A DNA stretch of 64,000 nucleotides from Streptomyces liliiviolaceus (GTDB taxonomy: Bacteria; Actinomycetota; Actinomycetes; Streptomycetales; Streptomycetaceae): assembly GCF_018070025.1 (NCBI RefSeq), contig NZ_JAGPYQ010000001.1, positions 1,054,001 through 1,118,000 on the forward strand, given 5' to 3'. Shown here in pieces: positions 32,103 to 41,198 of this stretch. The position numbers were made by a program, and so were the translations under genes. How positions within the stretch are numbered: the stretch's first letter is position 1; each line of letters begins with the position of its first letter. The notes beneath the pieces were generated by a model. It searched no databases. It worked only from the letters and a program-made list of their open reading frames with translations, and had not been told where the DNA came from.

Positions 32103-33335
32103 TCAGATCAAGGCCCGGCCCAGCAGATACACCGCCGGGGCCGCCGCGGCGAGCGGTAGGGCCACGCCTGCCGTGAAGTGCACGAACCTCGACGGATAGT
32201 CGTAGCTGGCGACCCGGTGCCCGACCAGCGCGCACACACCCGCCCCGGCCCCGAGCAACGCCCCACCCGCCCCCAGATCCGTCAGCCCGCCCAGGGCGAT
32301 CCCCGCCCCGGCCGCCGCGAGCAACGCCACCACCACCGACGCCGCCGTCGGCAACGGCAGCGCCCGCGCCAGCACCGCCGCCGCGACCGCCACCCCGCCC
32401 ACGACCACCGCGTCCGGCTCCGCACCCAGATACCCCGTGGCGATGATCGCCAGTGCCGCCGAGACGACCGTGGCCATCAGGCCGAGCATCCGCTCGTCGG
32501 CTCCGGCGTGGCTGCGCAGCTGGAGGACCAGGGTCAGCAGGACCCAGACGCCGAGCGTGCCGAGGATCGCGGCGGGCGCGTTCGAGCGCCCGGCCACGAG
32601 CAGGGCCGCGTCAGCGGCGAGCGCACCCGCGAAGGCGAGCGCGATGCCCTGCCGCGCGGGCCACATCCCGTTGAGGCGGAACCAGCCCGCCGCGGTCACC
32701 GCCTGGAGGATCACCAGCGGTACGACCAGCGCGTACTGGCCGACCGCCGCCGCGCCGGCGAGCAGCAGTCCGAGGACGGCCGTCAGCACGGCCGGCTGGC
32801 CGCCGGGCTCGATGATCGGCGAACGTCCCTCGGCGCGGGCGCGCTGGGCGTCGGTGATCCGGGCATTGCCGGTGACGGTCGCCGGACCGTAGCCGGTCCC
32901 GCCGTCGGCGGGCGCGGGCGCGGGCGTGGGCACCGGGTTCCCGCCGACCGGAGCCTGCTGACTCGGCATGGGCTGCCCGACAACCCCGTACTGGGCGCCG
33001 TTCTGAGCCCCGTACGGCTGCTGCTGCGCCCCGTACGACGCCTCCGCCGGACCCTGCTGGGGCAGATACGCCGTGTCCGCGGCCGGAGCGGCCGGAGCGG
33101 CGGGCGCGGCCGGCCTGAGCGGCGGCTGGACCTGGGTCTCCCAGGTCTGGCCCTCCCACTGCTGGGTGTACTGCTGCTGCACGGCGGCCTCGTCGTACTG
33201 CTGCTGACCGGGCCACCCTGCCTGCGGCGGCTGCTGGGCCTGATGCGCCTGCTGTTGGTACGGGTCGTATCCCTCATAAGGAACCTGACCCTGGTACGGG
33301 CCCTCGTAAGGCCCTTCGTACGGCTGATCGCTCAT
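32103..33335 (-). CDS. Multi-pass membrane protein with Q/P/Y-rich N-terminus
   Basis: Protein of 410 aa. Residues 1-165 are disordered and rich in Gln, Pro, Tyr and Gly (YEGPYEGPYQGQVPYEGYDP repeats). Residues 175-410 contain about ten hydrophobic segments. Not recognised beyond this; similar proteins are common in Streptomyces next to MoaD-like genes. The ATG has GCAGGAGGGTGACGGGACG upstream. The MoaD/ThiS-like gene ends 7 bp before this gene starts, so they form an operon. Confidence 0.75.
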   Translation of the reverse strand: MSDQPYEGPYEGPYQGQVPYEGYDPYQQQAHQAQQPPQAGWPGQQQYDEAAVQQQYTQQWEGQTWETQVQPPLRPAAPAAPAAPAADTAYLPQQGPAEASYGAQQQPYGAQNGAQYGVVGQPMPSQQAPVGGNPVPTPAPAPADGGTGYGPATVTGNARITDAQRARAEGRSPIIEPGGQPAVLTAVLGLLLAGAAAVGQYALVVPLVILQAVTAAGWFRLNGMWPARQGIALAFAGALAADAALLVAGRSNAPAAILGTLGVWVLLTLVLQLRSHAGADERMLGLMATVVSAALAIIATGYLGAEPDAVVVGGVAVAAAVLARALPLPTAASVVVALLAAAGAGIALGGLTDLGAGGALLGAGAGVCALVGHRVASYDYPSRFVHFTAGVALPLAAAAPAVYLLGRALI

Positions 33336-33342
33336 CGTCCCG

Positions 33343-33597
33343 TCACCCTCCTGCGAACGGCGGGAGCACCTCGACCGTGCCGCCCTCGGCCAGCCGTACC
33401 GTCTCATGTCCGCGGGTACCCACGGGATCGCCGTCGATGAGGAACGAGCATCGCAGCAGGACGCGGGCGAGTTCGCCGGAGTGTCGCTCGCGTGCCGCGT
33501 CCAGCGCCTGCGCGAGGGTCTCCGCCTCGTACGGCTCCTCGGCGACTCCTGCCGCGGCCTTGGCGGCGGCCCAGTAACGCACTGTGCCCTGTGCCAT
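33343..33597 (-). CDS. MoaD/ThiS family sulfur-carrier protein
   Basis: Protein of 84 aa with a beta-grasp pattern and the C-terminal Gly-Gly (VEVLPPFAGG) that is adenylated and thiocarboxylated in this family. Likely roles are molybdopterin, thiamine or another sulfur transfer; no partner enzyme is adjacent, so the pathway is open. It lies upstream of the membrane protein gene with 7 bp between them. Confidence 0.85.
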   Translation of the reverse strand: MAQGTVRYWAAAKAAAGVAEEPYEAETLAQALDAARERHSGELARVLLRCSFLIDGDPVGTRGHETVRLAEGGTVEVLPPFAGG

Positions 33598-33654
33598 CTG
33601 GTTCCTCGATCTTCGGTCAGCGGTGAAAGAAAACGGGTGACGGACCCCGTCAGG

Positions 33655-34593
33655 CTAGCCCGCGTGCGCGGCGGCCCATTCCCCGATACGGGACAGGAGT
33701 TCGTCGTCCGCCGCGTTCTCGGCGTGGCCCATGCCCGGCTCCAGCCACAGGTCCGCGTGGTCGCCGGAGGCGGCGGCCAGCATCCGCGGATGGTCCAGGG
33801 GGAAGTAGCCGTCCCGGTCGCCGTGGACGATCAGGAGAGGGGTGGGGGCGATGAGAGGGACCGATTCCACCGGGGAGGACGGGACGGGGTCCCATTCGCG
33901 GTGATGGATGCGGGTTCGCAGGCCGTAGCGGCCGACCGCGCGGCCCGTCGGCCGCGTTACCAGCCAGTGCAGGCGCCGCATAGGGGCCGTACCCCGGTAG
34001 TACCAACGGGCGGGTGCGCTGACCGAAACCACCGCGTCCGAATGCGCTCCCGTGCGCCCCTCGTGCTCCTGATCGCTCTTCGGGTGCAGAGCCGCGTGCC
34101 GGAGCACCACCGAGCCGCCCATGGAGAAGCCGACGGTGACCACCCGGGTGTGACCGAGTTCTCTCGCCCACTCCACCGCCGCCGCCAGATCGAGCACCTC
34201 GCGGTCGCCGACCGTGGAACGTCCGCCGGAGGCGCCGTGTCCGCGAAAAGAGAAGGTGACGACGGCCGCGTACCGCGCGAGGGCCGTCGCCGCCCGCCGG
34301 ACGTGCGGACGGTCAAGATCGCCCGTGAATCCGTGCGCCACCACGATGACCAGGGCTGTTCCGGGCCCGGACACGTCGGATCCGGCAGTTGCGCCAGATG
34401 TGCCGGACGTGTCCGATGTGTTCCTCGCGGGCTCGTAAGCGGCGTCGATCGTCACCCCGTCGGCGGTGCGCAGAAACTTTCTCAGCGCCCCTCGCGGAGA
34501 TCCTTCCGAAGCACTTTCCGTACATCCACCCGCCGTCTCAGGTTCTGGACGAATGAAAGATCGCGTCACATGACCTGCCGGACCTTGGCTCAT
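33655..34593 (-). CDS. Alpha/beta hydrolase
   Basis: Protein of 312 aa. VVAHGFTGDLDRPHVRRAA is the oxyanion-hole region, VVTVGFSMGGSVVLRHAAL the nucleophile elbow (G-F-S-M-G), TPLLIVHGDRDGYFPLDH holds the acidic residue, and GMGHAENA the catalytic His. This is a serine hydrolase of the esterase/lipase/peptidase-helper type; substrate unknown. AAGGAG lies 9 nt before the ATG. It is divergent from the glnR unit. Confidence 0.82.
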   Translation of the reverse strand: MSQGPAGHVTRSFIRPEPETAGGCTESASEGSPRGALRKFLRTADGVTIDAAYEPARNTSDTSGTSGATAGSDVSGPGTALVIVVAHGFTGDLDRPHVRRAATALARYAAVVTFSFRGHGASGGRSTVGDREVLDLAAAVEWARELGHTRVVTVGFSMGGSVVLRHAALHPKSDQEHEGRTGAHSDAVVSVSAPARWYYRGTAPMRRLHWLVTRPTGRAVGRYGLRTRIHHREWDPVPSSPVESVPLIAPTPLLIVHGDRDGYFPLDHPRMLAAASGDHADLWLEPGMGHAENAADDELLSRIGEWAAAHAG

Positions 34594-34663
34594 GTGGGCT
34601 ATTCTCCTTGGCAGAGGACTCGGGCAGAGAAGCCCCCGGGTCCTTTTGCGCTTTCTGGAGCGT

Positions 34664-34685
34664 TGTATACGAACGCTGTATACGA
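34664..34685. repeat. TGTATACGA direct repeat upstream of glnR
   Basis: Two perfect TGTATACGA copies 13 bp apart (each with a GTATAC palindrome) in the glnR leader region, about 110 bp before glnR. They are AT-rich against the background and may be protein-binding sites or part of the promoter. Confidence 0.5.
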
Positions 34686-34738
34686 CGTTGAGCAGTGCCG
34701 AAAACGTCCTCGCAGGGACCGAGGAGGAACCAGACGTT

Positions 34739-34795
34739 ATGGGCGAGCGAACCGTGCGTGACCGTAGGACGACCCAGGCAGGTGGGGTGCGATGA
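34739..34795 (+). CDS. Candidate 18-aa upstream ORF coupled to glnR
   Basis: ATG to TGA encoding [18 protein letters not shown]. It has a strong ribosome site (GAGGAGGAA, 9-nt spacer) and its stop overlaps the glnR ATG as ATGA, the geometry of translational coupling. The peptide is highly basic. Expression is not shown; it is proposed because both signals are better than expected by chance. Confidence 0.45.
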   Translation: MGERTVRDRRTTQAGGVR

Positions 34796-35622
34796 GTTCT
34801 CTGCTGCTCCTCACCAATGCCCTTCAGCCGTCGACGGAGGTGCTTCCCGCCCTCGGCCTCCTGCTGCACAACGTGCGCGTGGCCCCGGCGGAGGGGCCCG
34901 CACTCGTCGACACCCCAGGTGCCGACGTCATTCTCATCGACGGGCGCCGTGACCTCCCGCAGGTCCGCAGCCTCTGTCAGCTGCTGCGGTCCACCGGGCC
35001 CGGCTGTCCACTCGTCCTCGTCGTGACGGAGGGCGGCCTCGCGGCCGTCACCGCCGACTGGGGCATCGACGACGTGCTGCTCGACACCGCCGGTCCGGCG
35101 GAGGTCGAGGCGCGGCTGCGGCTGGCCATGGGCCGCCAGCAGATCGTCAACGACGACTCCCCCATGGAGATCCGCAACGGCGACCTCTCCGTGGACGAGG
35201 CCACCTACAGCGCCAAGCTCAAGGGCCGGGTCCTCGACCTGACCTTCAAGGAGTTCGAGCTCCTCAAGTACCTCGCCCAGCACCCGGGCCGCGTCTTCAC
35301 CCGCGCCCAGCTGCTGCAGGAGGTCTGGGGCTACGACTACTTCGGCGGTACGCGGACGGTCGACGTGCACGTACGGCGGCTGCGCGCGAAGCTCGGCCCC
35401 GAGCACGAGTCGCTGATCGGTACCGTCCGGAACGTCGGTTATCGATTCGTTACTCCGGAGAAGGTGGACCGGGCCGCGGACGAGGCGAAGGCCAAGGCCG
35501 CACAGCCAAAGCCGGAGGATGCGGACGAGACGGCGCACCTCGACGCGGCCGGTGCCGCGAAGGCCCCGGCGCAGGCCCCCGCGAAGGCGCAGGAAGAAGC
35601 CGTACGACCTGCCCAGCGGTAG
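34792..35622 (+). CDS. glnR: Global nitrogen regulator GlnR (orphan OmpR-type response regulator)
   Basis: Protein of 276 aa. N-terminal atypical receiver ([31 protein letters not shown]) that lacks the normal phosphorylation pocket, then an OmpR winged helix (about residues 120-225: [40 protein letters not shown]). The sequence agrees with my recollection of Streptomyces GlnR almost throughout. GlnR activates glnA, amtB, nir and represses gdhA in nitrogen limitation. The tail is an Ala/Lys-rich disordered segment. GGTGGGG precedes the ATG. The LacI-type gene starts 23 bp downstream. Confidence 0.95.
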   Translation: MSSLLLLTNALQPSTEVLPALGLLLHNVRVAPAEGPALVDTPGADVILIDGRRDLPQVRSLCQLLRSTGPGCPLVLVVTEGGLAAVTADWGIDDVLLDTAGPAEVEARLRLAMGRQQIVNDDSPMEIRNGDLSVDEATYSAKLKGRVLDLTFKEFELLKYLAQHPGRVFTRAQLLQEVWGYDYFGGTRTVDVHVRRLRAKLGPEHESLIGTVRNVGYRFVTPEKVDRAADEAKAKAAQPKPEDADETAHLDAAGAAKAPAQAPAKAQEEAVRPAQR

Positions 35623-35645
35623 GTCCATCCGCGTAGACTCCGCGC

Positions 35646-36665
35646 GTGGCCAAGGTGACTCGGGATGACGTGGCGCGACTGGCGGGTACCTCCACCGCCG
35701 TCGTCAGCTATGTCATCAACAACGGACCCCGGCCGGTTGCCCCGGCCACGCGCGAGCGTGTACTCGCCGCGATCAAGGAGCTGGGGTACCGGCCGGACCG
35801 GGTCGCCCAGGCCATGGCGTCGCGGCGCACGGATCTCATAGGCCTGATCGTGCCGGACGCGCGCCAGCCCTTCTTCGGGGAGATGGCGCATGCGGTCGAA
35901 CAGGCCGCGTCCGAGCGCGGGAAAATGGTGCTCGTCGGCAACTCCGACTACGTCGGCGAGCGCGAGGTCCACTATCTGCGGGCCTTTCTCGGTATGCGGG
36001 TCTCGGGGCTCATCCTCGTCAGCCACGCGCTGAACGATCTGGCCGCCGCCGAGATCGAGGCGTGGGATGCCCGGGTGGTGCTGCTGCACGAGCGGCCCGA
36101 GGCCATCGACGACGTCGCGGTCGTCACGGACGACGTGGGTGGCGCGCATCTGGCCACGCAGCACCTCCTTGAGCACGGGTACGCGTATGTGGCCTGTCTC
36201 GGCGGTGTCGCGGAGACCCCCACCGTCGGTGACCCGGTCTCCGACCACGTCGAGGGGTGGCGGCGGGCGATGCACGAGGCGGGGCGCTCGACCGAGGGTC
36301 GCCTCTTCGAGGCGCTCTACAACCGGTACGACGCGTATCAGGTGGGGCTGCGGCTGCTGGCCGGGCCCGATCGGCCGCCGGCGATCTTCTGCTCCACGGA
36401 CGACCAGGCGATCGGGGTGCTACGGGCGGCTCGTGAGCTGCGGATCGATGTGCCGGGGGAGTTGGCCGTCGCGGGGTTCGACGACATCAAGGAAGCGGCG
36501 TTGACCGATCCGCCGCTGACCACTATCGCGAGTGATCGGTCCGCGATGGCTCGGGCGGCCGTTGATCTTGTGCTCGATGACGGGCTTCGGGTTGCCGGGG
36601 CTCGGCGGGAGCGGTTGAAGTTGTTCCCGTCCTCGTTGGTCGTGCGGCGCAGCTGTGGGTGTTAG
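35646..36665 (+). CDS. LacI family transcriptional regulator
   Basis: Protein of 339 aa. LacI helix-turn-helix ([20 protein letters not shown], hinge helix [13 protein letters not shown]) and periplasmic-binding-protein-like ligand domain ([20 protein letters not shown]). The ligand is unknown; no sugar operon adjoins it. The GTG start has TAGACT exactly 6 nt upstream, so it may have its own leaderless transcript despite the close glnR. A dispersed repeat and a terminator follow. Confidence 0.88.
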   Translation: MAKVTRDDVARLAGTSTAVVSYVINNGPRPVAPATRERVLAAIKELGYRPDRVAQAMASRRTDLIGLIVPDARQPFFGEMAHAVEQAASERGKMVLVGNSDYVGEREVHYLRAFLGMRVSGLILVSHALNDLAAAEIEAWDARVVLLHERPEAIDDVAVVTDDVGGAHLATQHLLEHGYAYVACLGGVAETPTVGDPVSDHVEGWRRAMHEAGRSTEGRLFEALYNRYDAYQVGLRLLAGPDRPPAIFCSTDDQAIGVLRAARELRIDVPGELAVAGFDDIKEAALTDPPLTTIASDRSAMARAAVDLVLDDGLRVAGARRERLKLFPSSLVVRRSCGC

Positions 36666-36704
36666 CTCCGCCGGGTGGGTCGTTTTCGGCTGCGGGTGCG
36701 TCGT

Positions 36705-36734
36705 GGCTGGTCGCGCAGTTCCCCGCGCCCCTGA
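36705..36734 (+). repeat. Dispersed repeat family 1, copy 2
   Basis: Identical over 30 bp to copy 1 (core TCGCGCAGTTCCCCGCGCCC), 40 bp after the LacI stop and just before a terminator. Confidence 0.85.
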
Positions 36735-36741
36735 AGGCAAA

Positions 36742-36787
36742 AGCAGGGCGCCGGTCCTTACCCGAGTAGCAAGAACCGGCGCCTGCT
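36742..36787. terminator. Terminator between convergent LacI and protease genes
   Basis: AGCAGGGCGCCGGT pairs with ACCGGCGCCTGCT with a one-base bulge around about 19 nt. A and T stretches are weak. Confidence 0.7.
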
Positions 36788-36796
36788 CTCCTTGCT

Positions 36797-38557
36797 CTAG
36801 AACAGCAAGTTGTACTGGTTGAAGCCTGTGCCCAGGCTGGTGCGGGCTGCGAAGAGGTCCGTGGTCGCCTTGTTCGTGCCCTTGTAGAGCCAGAGCTTGC
36901 CCGCCGAGTCACGCGTGATGACGTCCGCGATGCCGTCGCCGCTCACGTCGCCGCTGGAGACGTACGACGTGAAGTTCCAGCCGGTACGGGCCTTGATGCG
37001 GGCCGCCCAGGGGGTCTTCTCCTTGCCCGTGCCGCGGTAGAGCCACAGCGTGCCGTCCGTGGAGCGGACGAGCAGGTCGGGCTTGCCGTCGCCGGAGAGG
37101 TCGCCGTGGCCGAGGACCTTGACGTTCTTCCAGGCGCCGCTGACGACCTTGACCTTGCCGTAGAACTGGCCGTTGCCGCGCCCCGGGTAGAGGTAGACCG
37201 AGCCGTCGGCGTCCACCGCGACCAGGTCCGGGCGGGCGTCGCCCGTCATGTCGCCGGGGATCGCGTACGACTTGTAGCCGCCCCACACCGAGCTGATCTG
37301 CATCCAGGCCCAGTCACCGACGGAGTGGTCCATGTAGCTGCGGTACAGCTTGCCGTCGGTCTTGTCGCGGATGATCAGGTCCTGGTAGTAGTCCCGGTCC
37401 AGGTCGGCCTGCAGGGCCCAGGTGGCGCTCTGCCAGCCGTTGCCCTGGTAGGCGCGCTGCGCGAGCGCGCTGCCCGTGCTGTTCTGCTGGAAGAGACCGC
37501 CGGAGGGCGTGCGCGCGAGCAGGTCGGCGCGGCCGTCGTACGACAGGTCCGCGTCGTCGATGCGCGGCTGGGCCGCCCAGATGTACGAGCTGACCTTGGT
37601 GAAGACCGGGTAGGCACCCTTGGCGGTGCAGCCCGCGACGCCCCAGGAAACGATGCCGGCGATCTTGCCGCCGACGACCAGCGGGCCGCCGGAGTCACCG
37701 TTGCAGGGGCTGTTCGTGCCCTCGTCGGCGCCGCTCGCGGGGGTGCCCGCGCAGGCCATCGAGCCGGCGATGAAGTAGTCCCCGTCGAGGACGGACGCCA
37801 TCGCGCTCTTGCAGGTCGCGTCGGCGACGAGCGGCAGGTTCGCCTTCTTCAGCTTCGTCGAGAGAGTGGCGTCGTCGGCGCCGGAGGTCAGGCCCCAGCC
37901 GTAGACGGTGCCGGTGGTGCCGCTCTTGTAGAGCGCGCTGTCGTCGGACGCGGCCAGCCGCAGGGTCGGCCGGTCGAGCAGCGGGGTGTCCAGGGTGAGG
38001 ACCGCGATGTCGTTCTGGGTGGTGTCGGCGTTGTAGCGGGGGTGCGTCCACTGGCGGAGCACGCCCGTGGCGGTGCCGTTCGTGTAGTCGTCGAGGTCGG
38101 TCGTGCCGGCCAGGACCGCGCCGTTGCCGACCCAGTCCAGGCCCGCGACGCAGTGGGCCGCGGTGAGTACCTTGTTCGGGGCGACGAGGGTGCCGCCGCA
38201 GAAGTAGCCGTCGCCGGTGACCGGGTCGTAGTAGCCGAGCTGGACCATCCACGGGGCACTGGCGATGGTGGTCTCGCCGCCGCCGATGATGAACGGGGAC
38301 TTCGCGGGCGAGGCGTCGTCCGGCGTCTCGCCGGTCGCCTTCGCGGCGTCGACGATCCGGTCGCGCAGTTCCTTCGTGGAGGCGGCCGGCTTCGCGGGCC
38401 GCGCCAGGCTCGTGTCGGGCAGTTGCCCGGTGGGGCCGTCCGCCGCGGTGGCCGGCTGGGCCGCGAGGACGCCGGCGCAACCCAGCGCCAGCGCGAGGGC
38501 GGCCGCGGGGAACACCGCGGCCCGGCGTTTCCAACGGCTGCGCAGAGCAGGTATCAC
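36797..38557 (-). CDS. Secreted trypsin-like protease with FG-GAP/VCBS repeats
   Basis: Protein of 586 aa. Signal peptide (about 1-39), propeptide, mature IIGGGETTIASAPWMVQLG, and a chymotrypsin-fold domain with catalytic H135 (LTAAHC), D183 (QNDIAVLTL) and S289 (NGDSGGP). From about residue 335, five or more FG-GAP-like repeats (DLSYDGRADLLAR, DMTGDARPDLVAV, DLSGDGKPDLLVR, DVSGDGIADVITR) form a beta-propeller, probably for binding polysaccharide or wall. The GTG start has AGGAGCCCTGA before it. Confidence 0.92.
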   Translation of the reverse strand: MIPALRSRWKRRAAVFPAAALALALGCAGVLAAQPATAADGPTGQLPDTSLARPAKPAASTKELRDRIVDAAKATGETPDDASPAKSPFIIGGGETTIASAPWMVQLGYYDPVTGDGYFCGGTLVAPNKVLTAAHCVAGLDWVGNGAVLAGTTDLDDYTNGTATGVLRQWTHPRYNADTTQNDIAVLTLDTPLLDRPTLRLAASDDSALYKSGTTGTVYGWGLTSGADDATLSTKLKKANLPLVADATCKSAMASVLDGDYFIAGSMACAGTPASGADEGTNSPCNGDSGGPLVVGGKIAGIVSWGVAGCTAKGAYPVFTKVSSYIWAAQPRIDDADLSYDGRADLLARTPSGGLFQQNSTGSALAQRAYQGNGWQSATWALQADLDRDYYQDLIIRDKTDGKLYRSYMDHSVGDWAWMQISSVWGGYKSYAIPGDMTGDARPDLVAVDADGSVYLYPGRGNGQFYGKVKVVSGAWKNVKVLGHGDLSGDGKPDLLVRSTDGTLWLYRGTGKEKTPWAARIKARTGWNFTSYVSSGDVSGDGIADVITRDSAGKLWLYKGTNKATTDLFAARTSLGTGFNQYNLLF

Positions 38558-38779
38558 TCAGGGCTCCTGAGGTGGTGAGGTGTGGTCGCCCACGACGGTG
38601 ATGTGTCGTGAACCCACCAAGCCTGCGCCCCGCAAACCTCCCTGCACACGTACTTCACAGCAGGCCGACAAGTGTTCGTCCGCCGCTTCCGCCACATCAC
38701 TGTGCGGCAACCCGCCGTTTCCCCGCCAGCACTGGGCTCCGGCGCCTTTATATCGGGCATACGAGGTTCTGTCGGGCTT

Positions 38780-38801
38780 CTCAGGGAGCACTCAGGGAGC
38801 T
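38780..38801 (+). promoter_or_regulatory. CTCAGGGAGC direct repeat, 11-bp period (candidate CssR box)
   Basis: Two perfect 10-bp CTCAGGGAGC copies one helical turn apart, 29 bp before htrB. The 11-bp phasing is typical of sites for OmpR/PhoB-type regulators, and the response regulator gene follows two genes downstream. Related MprA boxes in mycobacteria are 8-bp direct repeats with 3-bp spacing, the same period. Confidence 0.65.
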
Positions 38802-38829
38802 CTCATGGTCGGGCGACAGAGTCATACCC

Positions 38830-40014
38830 ATGACCGAGAGCTTCCGCCGCAGCGGCGAGTACCCCCAGGGCGACCAGCAGCAGTCCGCGTACTCAGGACA
38901 GCCGTACGAGCAGTCGCACGAGCAGCCGTACGCCTCCTCCCCCTCCTCCTCACACCCCGCCTCCTCCCCCGTGAACCCGGAGTGGCCGCCCCCGCCGGCG
39001 TACCAGCCGGCCGCGGCCGTGGCCGGAGGCACAGCCGGAGCCGGAGGCGCGCAGGGCGACGCGCCCACCGCGCTCCTCACAGAGCCGGTGTCCGCCGCGC
39101 CCGCCGCGCCCCGCAAGCGCGCCAAGGGCCCGCTGGCCCTGCTCGCCGCCGTGGCGATAGCCGCCGCGGCCGTGGGCGGCGGTACCGCGTACGCCTTCCA
39201 GGAGCTGACCGGCAACGACACCGCGGCCGGCAGCGCGAGCAGCACCAGCGTCGTGGCCACCAGCAAGAAGGGCACGGTCGCCGGGGTCGCCGAGGCGGTC
39301 AGCCCGAGCATCGTCGAGATCAGCGCGACCTCGAACGCGGGCTCGTCCACCGGTTCCGGTGTGGTCATCACGACCGGCGGCGAGATCATCACCAACAACC
39401 ACGTGATCTCCGGCGCCTCCCAGATCAAGGTGCAGCTGAGCAACGGCAAGTCGTACACCGCGAGCGTCGTCGGCACCGACAGCAAGAAGGACCTCGCGCT
39501 GATCAAGCTGGAGGACGCCCCCTCGGGTCTCACCCCCGCGACGCTCGGCGACTCCGACGCCGTCAAGGTCGGTGACGAGGTCGTGGCGATCGGCTCCCCC
39601 GAGGGCCTGACCGGCACCGTCACCAGCGGCATCGTCTCCGCGCTCGACCGGGACGTCACCGTCTCCACGGACGAGAGCCAGGGCCAGCAGCAGCAACAGC
39701 AGGGCGGCGGCAGCGGTGGCAGCGGTCAGTGGCCGTTCGAGTTCGGCGGCCAGGAGTTCAACGGCGACACCGGCTCGTCCACGACGACGTACAAGGCGCT
39801 GCAGACCGACGCGTCCCTCAACCCGGGCAACTCCGGCGGCGCGCTGATCGACATGAACGGCAACATCATCGGCATCAACTCCGCGATGTACTCGGCCGCC
39901 ACGGACTCCTCGTCCTCGTCGAGCGCCGGCAGCGTGGGCCTCGGCTTCGCCATCCCCGTCAACACCGTCAAGGCCGACCTGGCCTCGCTGCGGTCCGGCG
40001 GCTCCGACAGCTGA
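38830..40014 (+). CDS. htrB: HtrA-like membrane-anchored serine protease
   Basis: Protein of 394 aa. Long cytoplasmic Gln/Pro-rich N-terminus, a transmembrane helix (about 101-119), then an extracytoplasmic trypsin-like domain with H191 (NNHVISG), D221 (KKDLALIKL) and S335 (NPGNSGGAL). A Gln/Gly-rich loop (about 283-300) interrupts it. It ends about 55 residues after the active Ser, so no PDZ domain is present, unlike typical HtrA. Next to a CssRS-type two-component system, it is probably the secretion-stress protease HtrB. Confidence 0.85.
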   Translation: MTESFRRSGEYPQGDQQQSAYSGQPYEQSHEQPYASSPSSSHPASSPVNPEWPPPPAYQPAAAVAGGTAGAGGAQGDAPTALLTEPVSAAPAAPRKRAKGPLALLAAVAIAAAAVGGGTAYAFQELTGNDTAAGSASSTSVVATSKKGTVAGVAEAVSPSIVEISATSNAGSSTGSGVVITTGGEIITNNHVISGASQIKVQLSNGKSYTASVVGTDSKKDLALIKLEDAPSGLTPATLGDSDAVKVGDEVVAIGSPEGLTGTVTSGIVSALDRDVTVSTDESQGQQQQQQGGGSGGSGQWPFEFGGQEFNGDTGSSTTTYKALQTDASLNPGNSGGALIDMNGNIIGINSAMYSAATDSSSSSSAGSVGLGFAIPVNTVKADLASLRSGGSDS

Positions 40015-40050
40015 GCCGCACCCGGGCCACCGGCCCCGGCCCCGGCCGAT

Positions 40051-40080
40051 CCAGGGGCGCGGGGAACCGCGCGACCAGCC
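40051..40080 (-). repeat. Dispersed repeat family 1, copy 3
   Basis: Opposite-strand copy with two changes, 37 bp after the htrB stop codon. Confidence 0.75.
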
Positions 40081-40144
40081 ACTTCGGCGCCGCACACGAC
40101 CGCGCACCACTCCGACCGACCCGCCCCAGACCCCGGAGGTCGTC

Positions 40145-40372
40145 ATGCAGAGCAAGCAGGCCAAGCAGATCAGCCACATCGGGCAGATCAAGACCGTGCC
40201 CCACACCCTCACCGGGGGCGACCCGTCCGGACTCGCCCTGGCCCTCGCGGTGGCCCACGAACTGCACGCGCCGGCGCCCCGCGCACCCGAGATGGCCACC
40301 GCGCGGGCCCCGCGCACCGCCGCCCGCCGCAGCGGGGCCGCGGCCCGCACCCGCCGTACCGTACGAGGCTGA
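40145..40372 (+). CDS. Hypothetical small basic protein, 75 aa
   Basis: Begins MQSKQAKQISHIGQIKTVPH; the C-terminal half is Ala/Arg-rich (RRSGAAARTRRTVRG). Not recognised. CCCGGAGGTCGTC provides a good ribosome site. It lies between htrB and cssR on the same strand, 130 and 94 bp away. It may be a real small gene or part of the cssR leader. Confidence 0.5.
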   Translation: MQSKQAKQISHIGQIKTVPHTLTGGDPSGLALALAVAHELHAPAPRAPEMATARAPRTAARRSGAAARTRRTVRG

Positions 40373-40466
40373 CCGGCCCCCGGCGGCTCTACGAGAACAG
40401 CCCGGAAACGTGCGAGGCTGAAAGCGCCCCGCCCACGTCCCCACCGCACCCGAGGAACTGACCGCG

Positions 40467-41198
40467 ATGAGCCCCGCCGAAGGCGACCGTGAACCCCAGC
40501 GCATCCTGATCGTCGACGACGAGCCGGCCGTGCGCGAAGCACTCCAGCGCAGTCTCGCCTTCGAGGGGTACGACACGGAGGTGGCCGTCGACGGCGCGGA
40601 CGCGCTGGAGAAGTCCATCGCGTACCAGCCCGATCTGGTCGTCCTCGACATCCAGATGCCGCGCATGGACGGGCTGACCGCCGCCCGCCGGATGCGCGGC
40701 GCGGGCACGACGACGCCGATCCTCATGCTCACGGCCCGCGACACGGTCGGCGACCGGGTCACCGGCCTCGACGCGGGCGCCGACGACTACCTGGTGAAGC
40801 CGTTCGAACTGGACGAGCTGTTCGCACGGGTACGGGCGCTGCTGCGGCGCAGTTCGTACGCGGCGGCCGCGGTCGGCGCCCCGGCGGACGACGCGCTCAC
40901 CTTCGGCGACCTGCGCATGGACCTCGCGACCCGTGAGGTCACGCGGGCCGGGCGGCCCGTCGAGCTGACGCGCACGGAGTTCACGCTGCTGGAGATGTTC
41001 CTGGCCCATCCGCGCCAGGTCCTCACGCGGGAGCAGATCCTGAAGGCGGTCTGGGGCTTCGACTTCGAGCCGTCGTCCAACTCCCTGGACGTGTACGTGA
41101 TGTACCTGCGCCGCAAGACGGAGGCGGGCGGCGAGCCGCGGCTCGTGCACACGGTGCGGGGTGTGGGGTACGTCCTGCGGTCGGGCGGGGCGGAGTGA
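40467..41198 (+). CDS. cssR: OmpR-type response regulator (CssR/MprA-like)
   Basis: Protein of 243 aa. Receiver with D61 ([13 protein letters not shown]), T/K residues in MLTARD and DDYLVKPFE, and an OmpR winged helix (about 150-240: [40 protein letters not shown]). The htrB-regulator-kinase order matches the Streptomyces CssRS secretion-stress locus as I recall it, and the mycobacterial MprAB-PepD locus. GAGGAAC lies before the ATG. Overlaps cssS by 4 bp. Confidence 0.82.
   Translation: MSPAEGDREPQRILIVDDEPAVREALQRSLAFEGYDTEVAVDGADALEKSIAYQPDLVVLDIQMPRMDGLTAARRMRGAGTTTPILMLTARDTVGDRVTGLDAGADDYLVKPFELDELFARVRALLRRSSYAAAAVGAPADDALTFGDLRMDLATREVTRAGRPVELTRTEFTLLEMFLAHPRQVLTREQILKAVWGFDFEPSSNSLDVYVMYLRRKTEAGGEPRLVHTVRGVGYVLRSGGAE

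Noticed and set aside
34592..34795. 67-aa ORF upstream of glnR
   Set aside because: It starts inside the hydrolase start region without a ribosome site. Only its last 18 codons, with their own strong site, were kept.
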